Part shown: positions 52,252-59,093 of the stretch, piece by piece
How the letters are laid out: every line of letters begins with the position of its first letter
Position numbering within the stretch: position 1 is the stretch's first letter
Source: Glycomyces paridis
GTDB taxonomy: Bacteria; Actinomycetota; Actinomycetes; Mycobacteriales; Micromonosporaceae
DNA length: 64,000 nt
Direction of reading: 5' to 3'
NCBI RefSeq assembly: GCF_004912155.1
Contig: NZ_STGX01000010.1
Location: 26,223 to 90,222 of the forward strand
Made by a program: the position numbers and the translations under genes
Notes under the pieces: model-generated
The model's database searches: none
What the model was told of the DNA's origin: nothing
Seen by the model: only the letters and a program-made list of their open reading frames with translations

Positions 52252-53139
52252 TCAGGACCCGCTGGAGGTGCTCGCGGCGGCGGCGTCGGTGCTCGGCGTC
52301 TCGGCCGGGCTCGCGCTCGTGGTGGACTCGGTCGGCGTCGGGTCGGTGGTCGCGGGGGCCTCGACGAGGACGAACGCCTCGCCGTCCCACTCGTAGTGGA
52401 CCGTCCACGCCGCGTCGGCGGCGTCGGTGCCCTCGACCGTGACGGAACCGTCCTCGACGGCGGCGATCCCGGTCGCCTCGTGGTCGCCGTCGGGCTGCCA
52501 CACCCACGCGAAGGAGGCGAGGACCTGCTCGTCGTCGGCGTCCTGCATGGCGAACGCGGCCACGCCGGTCCGCCCGTCGCAGGTGAGGGCCAGGACGGTG
52601 TCGGGCTCGCCGTCGCCGTCCGCGTCGCCCTCGGCGACCGCGGTGATGCTCCAGCCGGTCTCGGCGGTGATCACCCAGGTCGTGAAGTCGGCCTCCTGCG
52701 GGCCGGACCCGCAGGGCTCGGCCCAGTCCCCTTCGAAGGGGCCCTCGACGATGAGCGCGGCGAGGTCGTCGGCGGGGGCCGCGGGGGTGGTCGTGGGGGC
52801 CGCGCCCTCGTCGGTCTGCGGGGAGGCGCCGTCGCCGGGGGAGGCGCTCGGCGAGTCGTCGGAGGCCGGGGCCGTGACGGTGGCCGCGCCGGTCCCGGTG
52901 GTGCCGGCCCCGCCGGTGAGCGGGCCGAGGGTCTGCGCGACGGCGAAGCCGCCCGCGGTGACCGCGGTGCACGCGCCGAGGACGGCGGCGAGCGAGACGA
53001 GCCGGCGGCGGCGCAGCGCGGCCGGGCCGCGCATGATGAGCTCGTCGACCGGCGGCGGCGGGAACTGCTCGGACGAGGCCGCCCGCAGGTTCGCGAAGGC
53101 CGCGGCGACCGCCGCGTCCTCATGGGGGTCGGTGGTCAT
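52252..53139 (-). CDS. Single-pass membrane protein, probable anti-sigma factor of the ECF pair
   Basis: A 295-residue protein. A cytosolic N-terminus (1-45, AVAAAFANLRAASSEQFPPP and on) is followed by one transmembrane helix (RRRLVSLAAVLGACTAVTAG and on, about 45-70), a Pro/Ser/Thr/Asp-rich external linker, a folded extracytoplasmic domain with two Cys (PCGSGPQEADF, LTCDGRTGV) and a low-complexity Ser/Thr/Ala tail. No zinc HxxxCxxC motif is seen, so it is not a ZAS-type anti-sigma. Its ATG overlaps the sigma stop (ATGA), which supports a regulatory pair. The sensing role is inferred. Confidence 0.65.
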   Translation of the reverse strand: MTTDPHEDAAVAAAFANLRAASSEQFPPPPVDELIMRGPAALRRRRLVSLAAVLGACTAVTAGGFAVAQTLGPLTGGAGTTGTGAATVTAPASDDSPSASPGDGASPQTDEGAAPTTTPAAPADDLAALIVEGPFEGDWAEPCGSGPQEADFTTWVITAETGWSITAVAEGDADGDGEPDTVLALTCDGRTGVAAFAMQDADDEQVLASFAWVWQPDGDHEATGIAAVEDGSVTVEGTDAADAAWTVHYEWDGEAFVLVEAPATTDPTPTESTTSASPAETPSTDAAAASTSSGS

Positions 53140-53732
53140 GAGCGGTCCTCCCTCACGGAAGCTCGGCGGCCCGCGGGCCGGGGCACCTTCGCGGCGCCGG
53201 TGATGCCGCGCCGGATGCGGATGGGCATGGTGTCGGGGTCGTGCGGCGGCGCCGGGGTCTCCTCGCGCATGAGCGCGGCGAGCTCCTTGCGGCCGCGGTG
53301 GAGCCAGGACTTGACGGTGCCCTCGCGGGCGCCGGTCTCCTTGGCGATCGCGGCGATCGTCATGTCCGCCATGTAGTGCATGACCAGCGCCTGGCGGCGC
53401 TTGGCCGGGACCTGCTTGAGCGCGGCGACGAGCGCGACGTGGTCGGGGCTCGCGGCGGGGGCCGGCTCGGGCGCCGAGGACTTCTGGAGGAACTTGCGCG
53501 CCACCTGGTTGCGGCGGTGGCGGCTGGTGGCGAGGTTCCAGGCGACGCGGCGGACCCACGCGACCGGCTCCTCGTAGCCGCCGACCCGGTCCCAGCGCTG
53601 CCATGCCCGCAGGAACGCCTCCTGCACCAGGTCCTGCGCCTCGGTGGCGTCACCGAGATATGCGCACACCTGGGCGGCGAGCTCCGAGAAATGCTTCTCG
53701 TAGAGGTCGGTGAACTCCGCCTCCGTTCGCAC
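53136..53732 (-). CDS. ECF RNA polymerase sigma factor (SigE/SigM-like)
   Basis: A 198-residue ECF sigma. Region 2: FTDLYEKHFSELAAQVCAYL, EAQDLVQEAFLRAWQRW, WVRRVAWNLATSRHRR. Region 4: LKQVPAKRRQALVMHYMADM, IAAIAKETGAREGTVKSW, LHRGRKELAALM. A basic C-terminal tail follows. GTG at 53732 has GGAG 6-7 nt upstream and is where sigma homology begins. The frame stays open to an ATG at 54053 and its first 60 codons look coding, so a longer form is possible. Confidence 0.85.
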   Translation of the reverse strand: MRTEAEFTDLYEKHFSELAAQVCAYLGDATEAQDLVQEAFLRAWQRWDRVGGYEEPVAWVRRVAWNLATSRHRRNQVARKFLQKSSAPEPAPAASPDHVALVAALKQVPAKRRQALVMHYMADMTIAAIAKETGAREGTVKSWLHRGRKELAALMREETPAPPHDPDTMPIRIRRGITGAAKVPRPAGRRASVREDRS

Positions 53733-54270
53733 ATCCGCTCCAGCGCATTTAGGGGGGACAAGGGCACGGTTCGGGCCCCGCTGCTCGGGTCCGGCGGCAA
53801 CCATTGTCGCTGTCGCATGGGCGCAGACGCGAGGCGGGGTCGCCCCCGCGCCGATCGCGGCGCCGCCGAGCGGTCCCGGCTCGTCACCGTCCGTCGCCGT
53901 CCAGTCGCGTACCAGAGCGTCGAACTCGGGATCGAACGCGGGCGCGGCGGCGGTCAGCGGCCCGCTCCCGGGAGCGTCCTCGCGCTCCGGGCGGGTCGCC
54001 GCGTCGGCGGGCCGCGACGGGTCCCGGTGCAGCGTCGGGGCGCTGACGGCGGTCATGCTCGATCCCATTCCTCGTGCCTCCACGCGGGCGGGTCGGGGTC
54101 CGACGGGCCGCCTTCGGCGTGAATCCTCTTCGTACAACACACGTTCGCGGAGCGCCCGCGGTTGCGTCCGGCGCCGCTTCGATCCACTTCGGGCCTCCTG
54201 GAACGCGAACGGCGCCGAAACCCGCTCCGCGCGGGTTCCACCGGGCCCGCCGCGGCACTAGGCTGTGGCC
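53733..54270. other. 538-bp divergent region between the sigma gene and nuoA2
   Basis: On the minus strand a frame in phase with the sigma gene runs from 54053; its first 60 codons are GC3-rich and give acidic sequence (PAFDPEFDALVRDWTATDGD), but GC3 drops over the last 30 codons before 53732. This could be an N-terminal extension of the sigma factor, a remnant, or chance. The right end carries the nuoA2 -10 element. Confidence 0.45.
54259..54264 (+). promoter_or_regulatory. Leaderless -10 element TAGGCT of nuoA2
   Basis: TAGGCT ends 6 nt before the ATG at 54271; the same hexamer and spacing are used by the marR gene at 15783. Confidence 0.45.
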
Positions 54271-54657
54271 ATGGACACCTCACGGCTGAGCGACTACGCG
54301 GTCTTCGGGGTGCTGCTGCTCGCCGGATTCGCGTTCGTCGCCGCGGCCATGACCGCCAACCGGGTCCTGCGCCCGTCGGCGCCCTCGGCCGCGAAGGGCG
54401 GGACCTACGAGTGCGGCGTCGACCCCGAGTCGGCCCCGGGCCACGTCGGGAGCGACTGGGCCCAGGTGCAGATCCGCTACTACGTGTACGCGTTCCTGTT
54501 CGTGCTCTTCGCCGTCGAGGCGGTGTTCCTGTTCCCGTGGGCGGTGGTCTTCCGCGCGTTCGGGACCGCGGCGGCGGCCGAGATGGGCGTGTTCGTCGGC
54601 GTGCTCGCCCTCGGGCTCGCCTACGCCTGGCGCAAGGGGGTGCTGCGATGGCGGTGA
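54271..54657 (+). CDS. nuoA2: NADH-quinone oxidoreductase subunit A, second copy
   Basis: A 128-residue NuoA paralogue with three hydrophobic helices and the conserved [11 protein letters not shown] loop (quinone-site Cys). It differs clearly from the first copy, so it is an old paralogue, not a recent duplicate. A GTG at 54265 would add two residues. First gene of a four-gene A-B-C-H run. Confidence 0.9.
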   Translation: MDTSRLSDYAVFGVLLLAGFAFVAAAMTANRVLRPSAPSAAKGGTYECGVDPESAPGHVGSDWAQVQIRYYVYAFLFVLFAVEAVFLFPWAVVFRAFGTAAAAEMGVFVGVLALGLAYAWRKGVLRWR

Positions 54658-55220
54658 GGTTGCCGTTCCCGGCCAGGCCCGGCCGCGAGTCCGCGGAGCA
54701 GGACTCGGCCGCGGCCCGCACGCTCGCGATGGCGGGCGAACCGATCCGCTTCGTGCTCAACTGGGGCCGGCGCTATTCCCTGTGGGTCTTCAACTTCGGG
54801 CTCGCCTGCTGCGCCATCGAGTTCATCGCGGCCTCGATGAGCCGCCATGACTTCATGCGCCTGGGCGTCATCCCCTTCGCGCACTCCCCGCGCCAGGCGG
54901 ACCTCATGGTCGTCTCCGGCACGGTCACCGACAAGATGGCACCGGCCGTCAAGCGGCTCTACGACCAGATGCCCGAGCCGAAGTACGTGATCTCCTTCGG
55001 CGCCTGCTCCAACTCCGGCGGACCCTACTGGGACTCCTACTGCGTCACCAAGGGCGTCGACCAGATCATCCCCGTGGACGTCTACATCCCCGGCTGCCCG
55101 CCGCGCCCCGAGGCGCTGCTCCACGGCATCGGCGAACTCCAGAAGCGGATCGCCGCCGAACCGCTGCGCAAGCCGAGTCTGCGCCCGCCGCTGAGGAGGC
55201 CCGGTGACCGAACCGCATAG
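54648..55220 (+). CDS. nuoB2: NADH-quinone oxidoreductase subunit B, second copy
   Basis: A 190-residue NuoB paralogue. N2-cluster ligands are kept: [30 protein letters not shown] and [10 protein letters not shown]. The N-terminus is longer and basic; the C-terminal tail is shorter than in the first copy. ATG overlaps the nuoA2 end by 10 nt. It should bind a working 4Fe-4S cluster. Confidence 0.92.
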   Translation: MAVRLPFPARPGRESAEQDSAAARTLAMAGEPIRFVLNWGRRYSLWVFNFGLACCAIEFIAASMSRHDFMRLGVIPFAHSPRQADLMVVSGTVTDKMAPAVKRLYDQMPEPKYVISFGACSNSGGPYWDSYCVTKGVDQIIPVDVYIPGCPPRPEALLHGIGELQKRIAAEPLRKPSLRPPLRRPGDRTA

Positions 55221-55244
55221 GAATTCGGGTCGGAGGTCGCGACC

Positions 55245-55991
55245 GTGAACGACCCCTGGCTCCAGCGGGTCCGCTCGGCGCTCGGCGTCGAGGACCTCGG
55301 CGAGGACGGCCCCCGCGCGGTCGCCGACGTCGACGCGAAGGACTGGCACGAGGCCGTGCGCGCGTGCCGCGACGAGATCGGCTGCGACTTCTTCGACTGG
55401 CTCTCCGCAGTGGACGAAGGCCCCGAGGGCTTCCGGATCGTGGCACACCTGTGGTCGGTCGCCGGGCGGCGCGGCGTGCTGCTGCGCGCCATGCTCACCG
55501 AAGGCGCCGTCGACTCCGTCGTCGACCTCTACCCCGGCGCCGACTGGCACGAGCGCGAGACCCACGAGATGTTCGGCGTCGACTTCCCCGGCCACCCCGG
55601 CCTCGAACCGCTGCTGCTCGCGCCCGAGTTCGAGGGCCACCCCCTCCGCAAGGACTTCGTCCTCGCCTCCCGGGTCGTCAAGCCCTGGCCCGGCGCGAAA
55701 GAACCCGGCGAAGGCCACGGCACGGCGCGCAAACGCGCCCCGAAACGCCCGCCCGGAGTCCCGGAGAACTGGCTCGAACCCGAAGCGGCCCAAGCGGAAG
55801 CACCAACCGCAGACGGGACGGTCCCGCGCGAGCCCCGCACCGAACGCCCGCGCAAGGCCGCCACCGCGCGCCCGGCCCGGCCGCAGGAGGGTCGAGCGAG
55901 CGCCGCAACCGACGGGGACGCCGGCTCGCCCGCCGAAGCCGACGGCACCGCCCCCGGCGCCCCCGAAGGGCCCGGTCCCGATGCTGCTTGA
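55245..55991 (+). CDS. nuoC2: NADH-quinone oxidoreductase subunit C, second copy, with long disordered tail
   Basis: A 248-residue NuoC paralogue: core 1-150 with YPGADWHERETHEMFGVDF, PGHPGLEPLLLAPEFEGHPL and RKDFVL. The last 95 residues are Pro/Ala/Glu-rich and unstructured. GTG at 55245 follows GGAGG. It overlaps nuoH2 by 11 nt, leaving no room for a nuoD2. Confidence 0.88.
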   Translation: MNDPWLQRVRSALGVEDLGEDGPRAVADVDAKDWHEAVRACRDEIGCDFFDWLSAVDEGPEGFRIVAHLWSVAGRRGVLLRAMLTEGAVDSVVDLYPGADWHERETHEMFGVDFPGHPGLEPLLLAPEFEGHPLRKDFVLASRVVKPWPGAKEPGEGHGTARKRAPKRPPGVPENWLEPEAAQAEAPTADGTVPREPRTERPRKAATARPARPQEGRASAATDGDAGSPAEADGTAPGAPEGPGPDAA

Positions 55992-56934
55992 GATCGCCGT
56001 CAAGACGCTCGCGGTCCTCGCCGCGTTCCTCGTCCTGCCGCTCGTCGTCGGCCAGACCGAGCACAAGCTCATGGCCCACATGCAGGGCCGCCTCGGACCG
56101 ATGCACGCCGGGCGCTTCCACGGCTGGGCGCAGCTCATCGCCGACGGCGTCAAGTTCGCGCAGAAGGAGGACCTCGTCCCCGACGCCGCCGACAAGCCCG
56201 TCTTCAAGCTCGCCCCGGCCGTCGCACTCCTGCCCTACCTCCTGGTCCTGCTGTTCATCCCGCTCGGCCCCGGCGACCTCGTGGGCGCCGACCTCGACAT
56301 GGGCCTGTTCATCGTGATCGCGCTCGTCGGCGTGGGCGTCATCGCCGTGCTCATGGCCGGGTGGTCCTCGGCGAACAAGTACACGCTCCTGGGCGCCCTG
56401 CGCGGCGCCGCCCAGCTCATGGCCTACGAACTGCCGCTCGTGCTCGCCGCCGCCTCGATCGCCGTCGCGGCCGGGACGCTGAGCCTCCCGGGGATCGTGG
56501 AGGCATGGAACCCCTGGTGGCTGCTGTGGCAGGCACCGGCCGCGCTCGTGTTCTTCACCGCCGGGCTCGCCGAGATCCGCCGCCCGCCGTTCGACGCGCC
56601 GATCGCCGACTCCGAACTCGTCTTCGGCTACCTCACCGAGTACGCCGGGCTGCGCTTCGCGCTGCTGCTGCTCGCCGAGTACGTCGGCATCGTCGTCATC
56701 GCCGCGCTCACCTCGGTCCTGTTCCTCGGCGGGTGGCGCGGCCCCGGCCCCGAATCGCTCGGCTGGCTGTGGACGCTCCTCAAGACCGGCGCGCTCGCGA
56801 TGGTCGTCATCTGGCTGCGGGTGGCCTGGCCGCGTCTGCGCGTCGACCAGATCCAGGCGCTGTGCTGGAAGGGCCTCGTCCCGATCGCCCTCGCGCAGCT
56901 CGTGCTCACCACCACCGTCGCCCTCGCGATCTGA
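55981..56934 (+). CDS. nuoH2: NADH-quinone oxidoreductase subunit H, second copy
   Basis: A 317-residue NuoH paralogue with about eight helices: QTEHKLMAHMQGRLGPMHAG in the first loop, HGWAQLIADGVKFAQKEDLV, and AEIRRPPFDAPIADSELVFG, where the first copy has [18 protein letters not shown]. It lacks the long hydrophilic tail of nuoH. It is the last complex I gene here; no I, J, K, L, M or N copy follows. Confidence 0.92.
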   Translation: MLLEIAVKTLAVLAAFLVLPLVVGQTEHKLMAHMQGRLGPMHAGRFHGWAQLIADGVKFAQKEDLVPDAADKPVFKLAPAVALLPYLLVLLFIPLGPGDLVGADLDMGLFIVIALVGVGVIAVLMAGWSSANKYTLLGALRGAAQLMAYELPLVLAAASIAVAAGTLSLPGIVEAWNPWWLLWQAPAALVFFTAGLAEIRRPPFDAPIADSELVFGYLTEYAGLRFALLLLAEYVGIVVIAALTSVLFLGGWRGPGPESLGWLWTLLKTGALAMVVIWLRVAWPRLRVDQIQALCWKGLVPIALAQLVLTTTVALAI

Positions 56935-57079
56935 GCCGCAGGACCGCCGCCGAACCGAAGCCCCGGCGCGAACGAAGACACGGAAAAAACCGGTGCCGAC
57001 CGCTTGCACGCCCGACACCGGCTGAAGTTCACACGGCGCCCGAGTCGCCTCAAGCCGCTAGGCGGCGCTGCCCTCCGGC

Positions 57080-57517
57080 TTACAGATCGTCGGGGAGCAG
57101 CCGGAACGCCTTGAACTGCGCCAGAGGCTTGATCGCTCGGAAGTCGCGGCGGTCGAGCGTCAGGATCGCGTCGGTCTCGTATTCGGCGGCGATCACCACG
57201 TTCACCGCATCGGTCAGGTCGAGGTCCAAGTCGCGGTACTGCCTGCGGATGTCCTGTGCGAGGGCGAGCATTCGCGAAGTGATGAGCGGCATCTCGGCGC
57301 GGCGGTCGTCCAGTCGAGCACGGAGGTCGTCGATCGCGTGCATCGCTTCGGGCCGACCGAACTCGCGAGTGGCCAGGTGGTCGAACTCCGAGAGCAGCAG
57401 CGGAGAGATCACCAGATGGCCTGCTTGCCGGAGCGCCTCCCGAGAGCCGGGGCCCGCCGGGTCGTCGGCGCTGCGTGCGGCGATGAGCCCCGAGGTGTCG
57501 GCGACTACGACGATCAA
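57080..57517 (-). CDS. VapC-type PIN-domain toxin
   Basis: A 145-residue PIN-domain RNase. Acidic site: VVADTSGLIA (Asp-7), LLLSEFDHLA (Glu), DLTDAVNVVIAAEYETDAIL (Asp) and TLDRRDFRAI (Asp). Such toxins cleave tRNA or rRNA using Mg2+. Its start overlaps the stop of the upstream antitoxin gene (ATGA), the usual VapBC order. Confidence 0.85.
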   Translation of the reverse strand: MIVVVADTSGLIAARSADDPAGPGSREALRQAGHLVISPLLLSEFDHLATREFGRPEAMHAIDDLRARLDDRRAEMPLITSRMLALAQDIRRQYRDLDLDLTDAVNVVIAAEYETDAILTLDRRDFRAIKPLAQFKAFRLLPDDL

Positions 57518-57780
57518 CGCTCGTCCCGCATCCGCCGGTACTTCTCGTACTGCTCGTCCCAGACCGCTTCCCTGGCCTCGCTGAAGGTTTCGTCGCGCTC
57601 CACCAGCCGCTTGGACGTCCGGGTGAAGAACGGCTCCTCCCAGATGCGGCTCGACATCGCGGCGCGGTGGATCGCGTTGCGGATGATCTCCGCCTCGGAC
57701 ACGCCGTACCGCTTCGCGGCCTCCTTGATGATCGCGAGGTCTTCCTCGTCCGCGTAGACCATGGTGCGCTTCTTAGCCAT
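57514..57780 (-). CDS. Ribbon-helix-helix antitoxin (VapB/CopG type)
   Basis: An 88-residue protein. The N-terminal RHH is clear: KKRTMVYADEEDLAIIKEAA and KRYGVSEAEIIRNAIHRAAM; the C-terminal part (FFTRTSKRLVERDETFSEAR) is the toxin-binding tail. ATG 57780 is chosen over 57786 because TAGCAT lies exactly 6 nt upstream. It should repress its own promoter and neutralise the downstream PIN toxin. Confidence 0.82.
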   Translation of the reverse strand: MAKKRTMVYADEEDLAIIKEAAKRYGVSEAEIIRNAIHRAAMSSRIWEEPFFTRTSKRLVERDETFSEAREAVWDEQYEKYRRMRDER

Positions 57781-57786
57781 ATTCAT

Positions 57787-57792
57787 ATGCTA
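57787..57792 (-). promoter_or_regulatory. Leaderless -10 element TAGCAT of the VapBC-type operon
   Basis: On the minus strand TAGCAT precedes the ATG at 57780 by 6 nt, in a locally AT-rich patch (GCATATGAATATGG) with dyad symmetry. Confidence 0.4.
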
Positions 57793-57833
57793 CCACCGGC
57801 ATACGTTGCCATGCTGCTTCTAAGACGCGAAAA

Positions 57834-57860
57834 GACCGGCCCCGCCAAGCGGGGCCGGTC
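57834..57860. terminator. Terminator after the FmdB gene, 12-bp stem, 3-nt loop
   Basis: GACCGGCCCCGC (57834-57845), CAA, GCGGGGCCGGTC (57849-57860), 14 nt beyond the FmdB-family stop on the minus strand. Confidence 0.88.
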
Positions 57861-57874
57861 GTGGTCTGAGGGTG

Positions 57875-58192
57875 CTACGCCGCCTTGGCGGCGCTGCCCG
57901 AGCCCGACTTCGCGTCGGACTTCGCGGCGGGCTTCGACTCGGACTTGGGCTTCGAGTCGGCCTTCGCGCCGTTCTTGGAGCCGTTCGAGCTGAGCGAGCT
58001 GGAACCGGTGGAGCGCGAGTCGGTGCGGTAGAAGCCGCTGCCCTTGAAGGTGACGCCGACGTTCCCGAAGACCTTGCGCAGCGAGTTCACGGCCTCGCAG
58101 CTCGGGCAGTCGGTGAGGCGGGCTTCCGAGAACGACTGGTGCTTGTCGAACTCGTAACCGCACTCCTTGCAGCGGTATTCGTAGACGGGCAC
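57875..58192 (-). CDS. FmdB-family zinc-ribbon protein
   Basis: A 105-residue protein with an N-terminal zinc ribbon VPVYEYRCKECGYEFDKHQS and CPSCEAV (CxxC ... CxxC), then VFGNVGVTFKGSGFYRTDSR, as in FmdB/CxxC regulatory proteins. The last 45 residues are a Ser/Lys/Ala-rich disordered tail. GTG at 58192 is set by GGAGG 7 nt upstream. The mycobacterial homologue sits next to 5-FCL and galU as here; it has been linked to chaperone function, but the role in this organism is unknown. Confidence 0.88.
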   Translation of the reverse strand: MPVYEYRCKECGYEFDKHQSFSEARLTDCPSCEAVNSLRKVFGNVGVTFKGSGFYRTDSRSTGSSSLSSNGSKNGAKADSKPKSESKPAAKSDAKSGSGSAAKAA

Positions 58193-58302
58193 GTCCAACC
58201 TCCAGCATTCAACACGGATCCCGATCGACATTAGCAGTCAACAACCGGGAGTGCTAATCCCATCCGTCCGGCTCACACGCGCCCCGCGATCCGCATCACC
58301 CC

Positions 58303-58935
58303 TCACCGCAGCGAGACGAAGCCCCGCCCGGGGGTGACCACGCCGGTGACCGGGCGGTCGTGCGGCTCGGCGGGGACCGGGACGCCGAACTCGTCGTCGC
58401 GCAGCAGCGCCACCACCGGCACCCCCGGACCGACCCGCGCCAGCGCCCGGTCGTACGAGCCCCCGCCGCGACCGAGCCGCATCCCGTCATGTGAGACGGC
58501 GAGCCCCGGGACGATCACCGCGGCGACCTCGCCGACCGCCTCGGGGGCCAGTCGAGCGTTCGAAGGACCGCCGTTCTCCCCGTCCGGCCCCGCGCCGCCC
58601 GCCGCGGGCCCCCCGAAGGGTGAATCCGCGCCCTCCTCCTGCGTCCCAAGCGGTCCGACAGCCTCCCAGGCGAGGTCGTTGTCGGGCAACAGCACTGGCA
58701 GCAGCACCTTGTAGACCACCGTGAGCCGTTCGGGCAGTTCGGGTTCCAGTGTCGCTCCCGGTTCCGCGCCGAAAGGCCGGTAGGCTGCGATGGTCGCACC
58801 CTCGTCGACCGATTCGATGAGGAAGGCCCGCAAGGCCTTCCAGGTCTCCAGGTCGGCCCGGCCGCGCTCGGCGCCGGGCGTCGAGGTGCGTGCGGCGAGC
58901 AGTCGCGTCCGCGTCGCGGGCTTCGTCTCCAGCAT
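58303..58935 (-). CDS. 5-formyltetrahydrofolate cyclo-ligase
   Basis: A 210-residue ATP-dependent enzyme converting 5-formyl-THF to 5,10-methenyl-THF in folate recycling. Visible: the AAYRPFGAEPGATLE segment, and the hallmark VIVPGLAVSHDGMRLGRGGG followed by SYDRALAR. A Gly/Ala/Pro-rich insertion (about 110-138) lies between them. ATG at 58935 has AAGGAAGGG upstream. Divergent from the GGDEF gene. Confidence 0.9.
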   Translation of the reverse strand: MLETKPATRTRLLAARTSTPGAERGRADLETWKALRAFLIESVDEGATIAAYRPFGAEPGATLEPELPERLTVVYKVLLPVLLPDNDLAWEAVGPLGTQEEGADSPFGGPAAGGAGPDGENGGPSNARLAPEAVGEVAAVIVPGLAVSHDGMRLGRGGGSYDRALARVGPGVPVVALLRDDEFGVPVPAEPHDRPVTGVVTPGRGFVSLR

Positions 58936-59093
58936 CGAAAATCCCTTCCTTGGCGTCATTTACCTGGGAGGATTCCACCGAACAGCCGACCATGATCGTA
59001 CTTTCGGCCAGACCGTGGGAAAACCTCATGCCGGGTCGTATCCGATCGGTTGCTCTAGGTAGTCTTCTAAGCAGTGAACTTGAGGGGGCTTCG

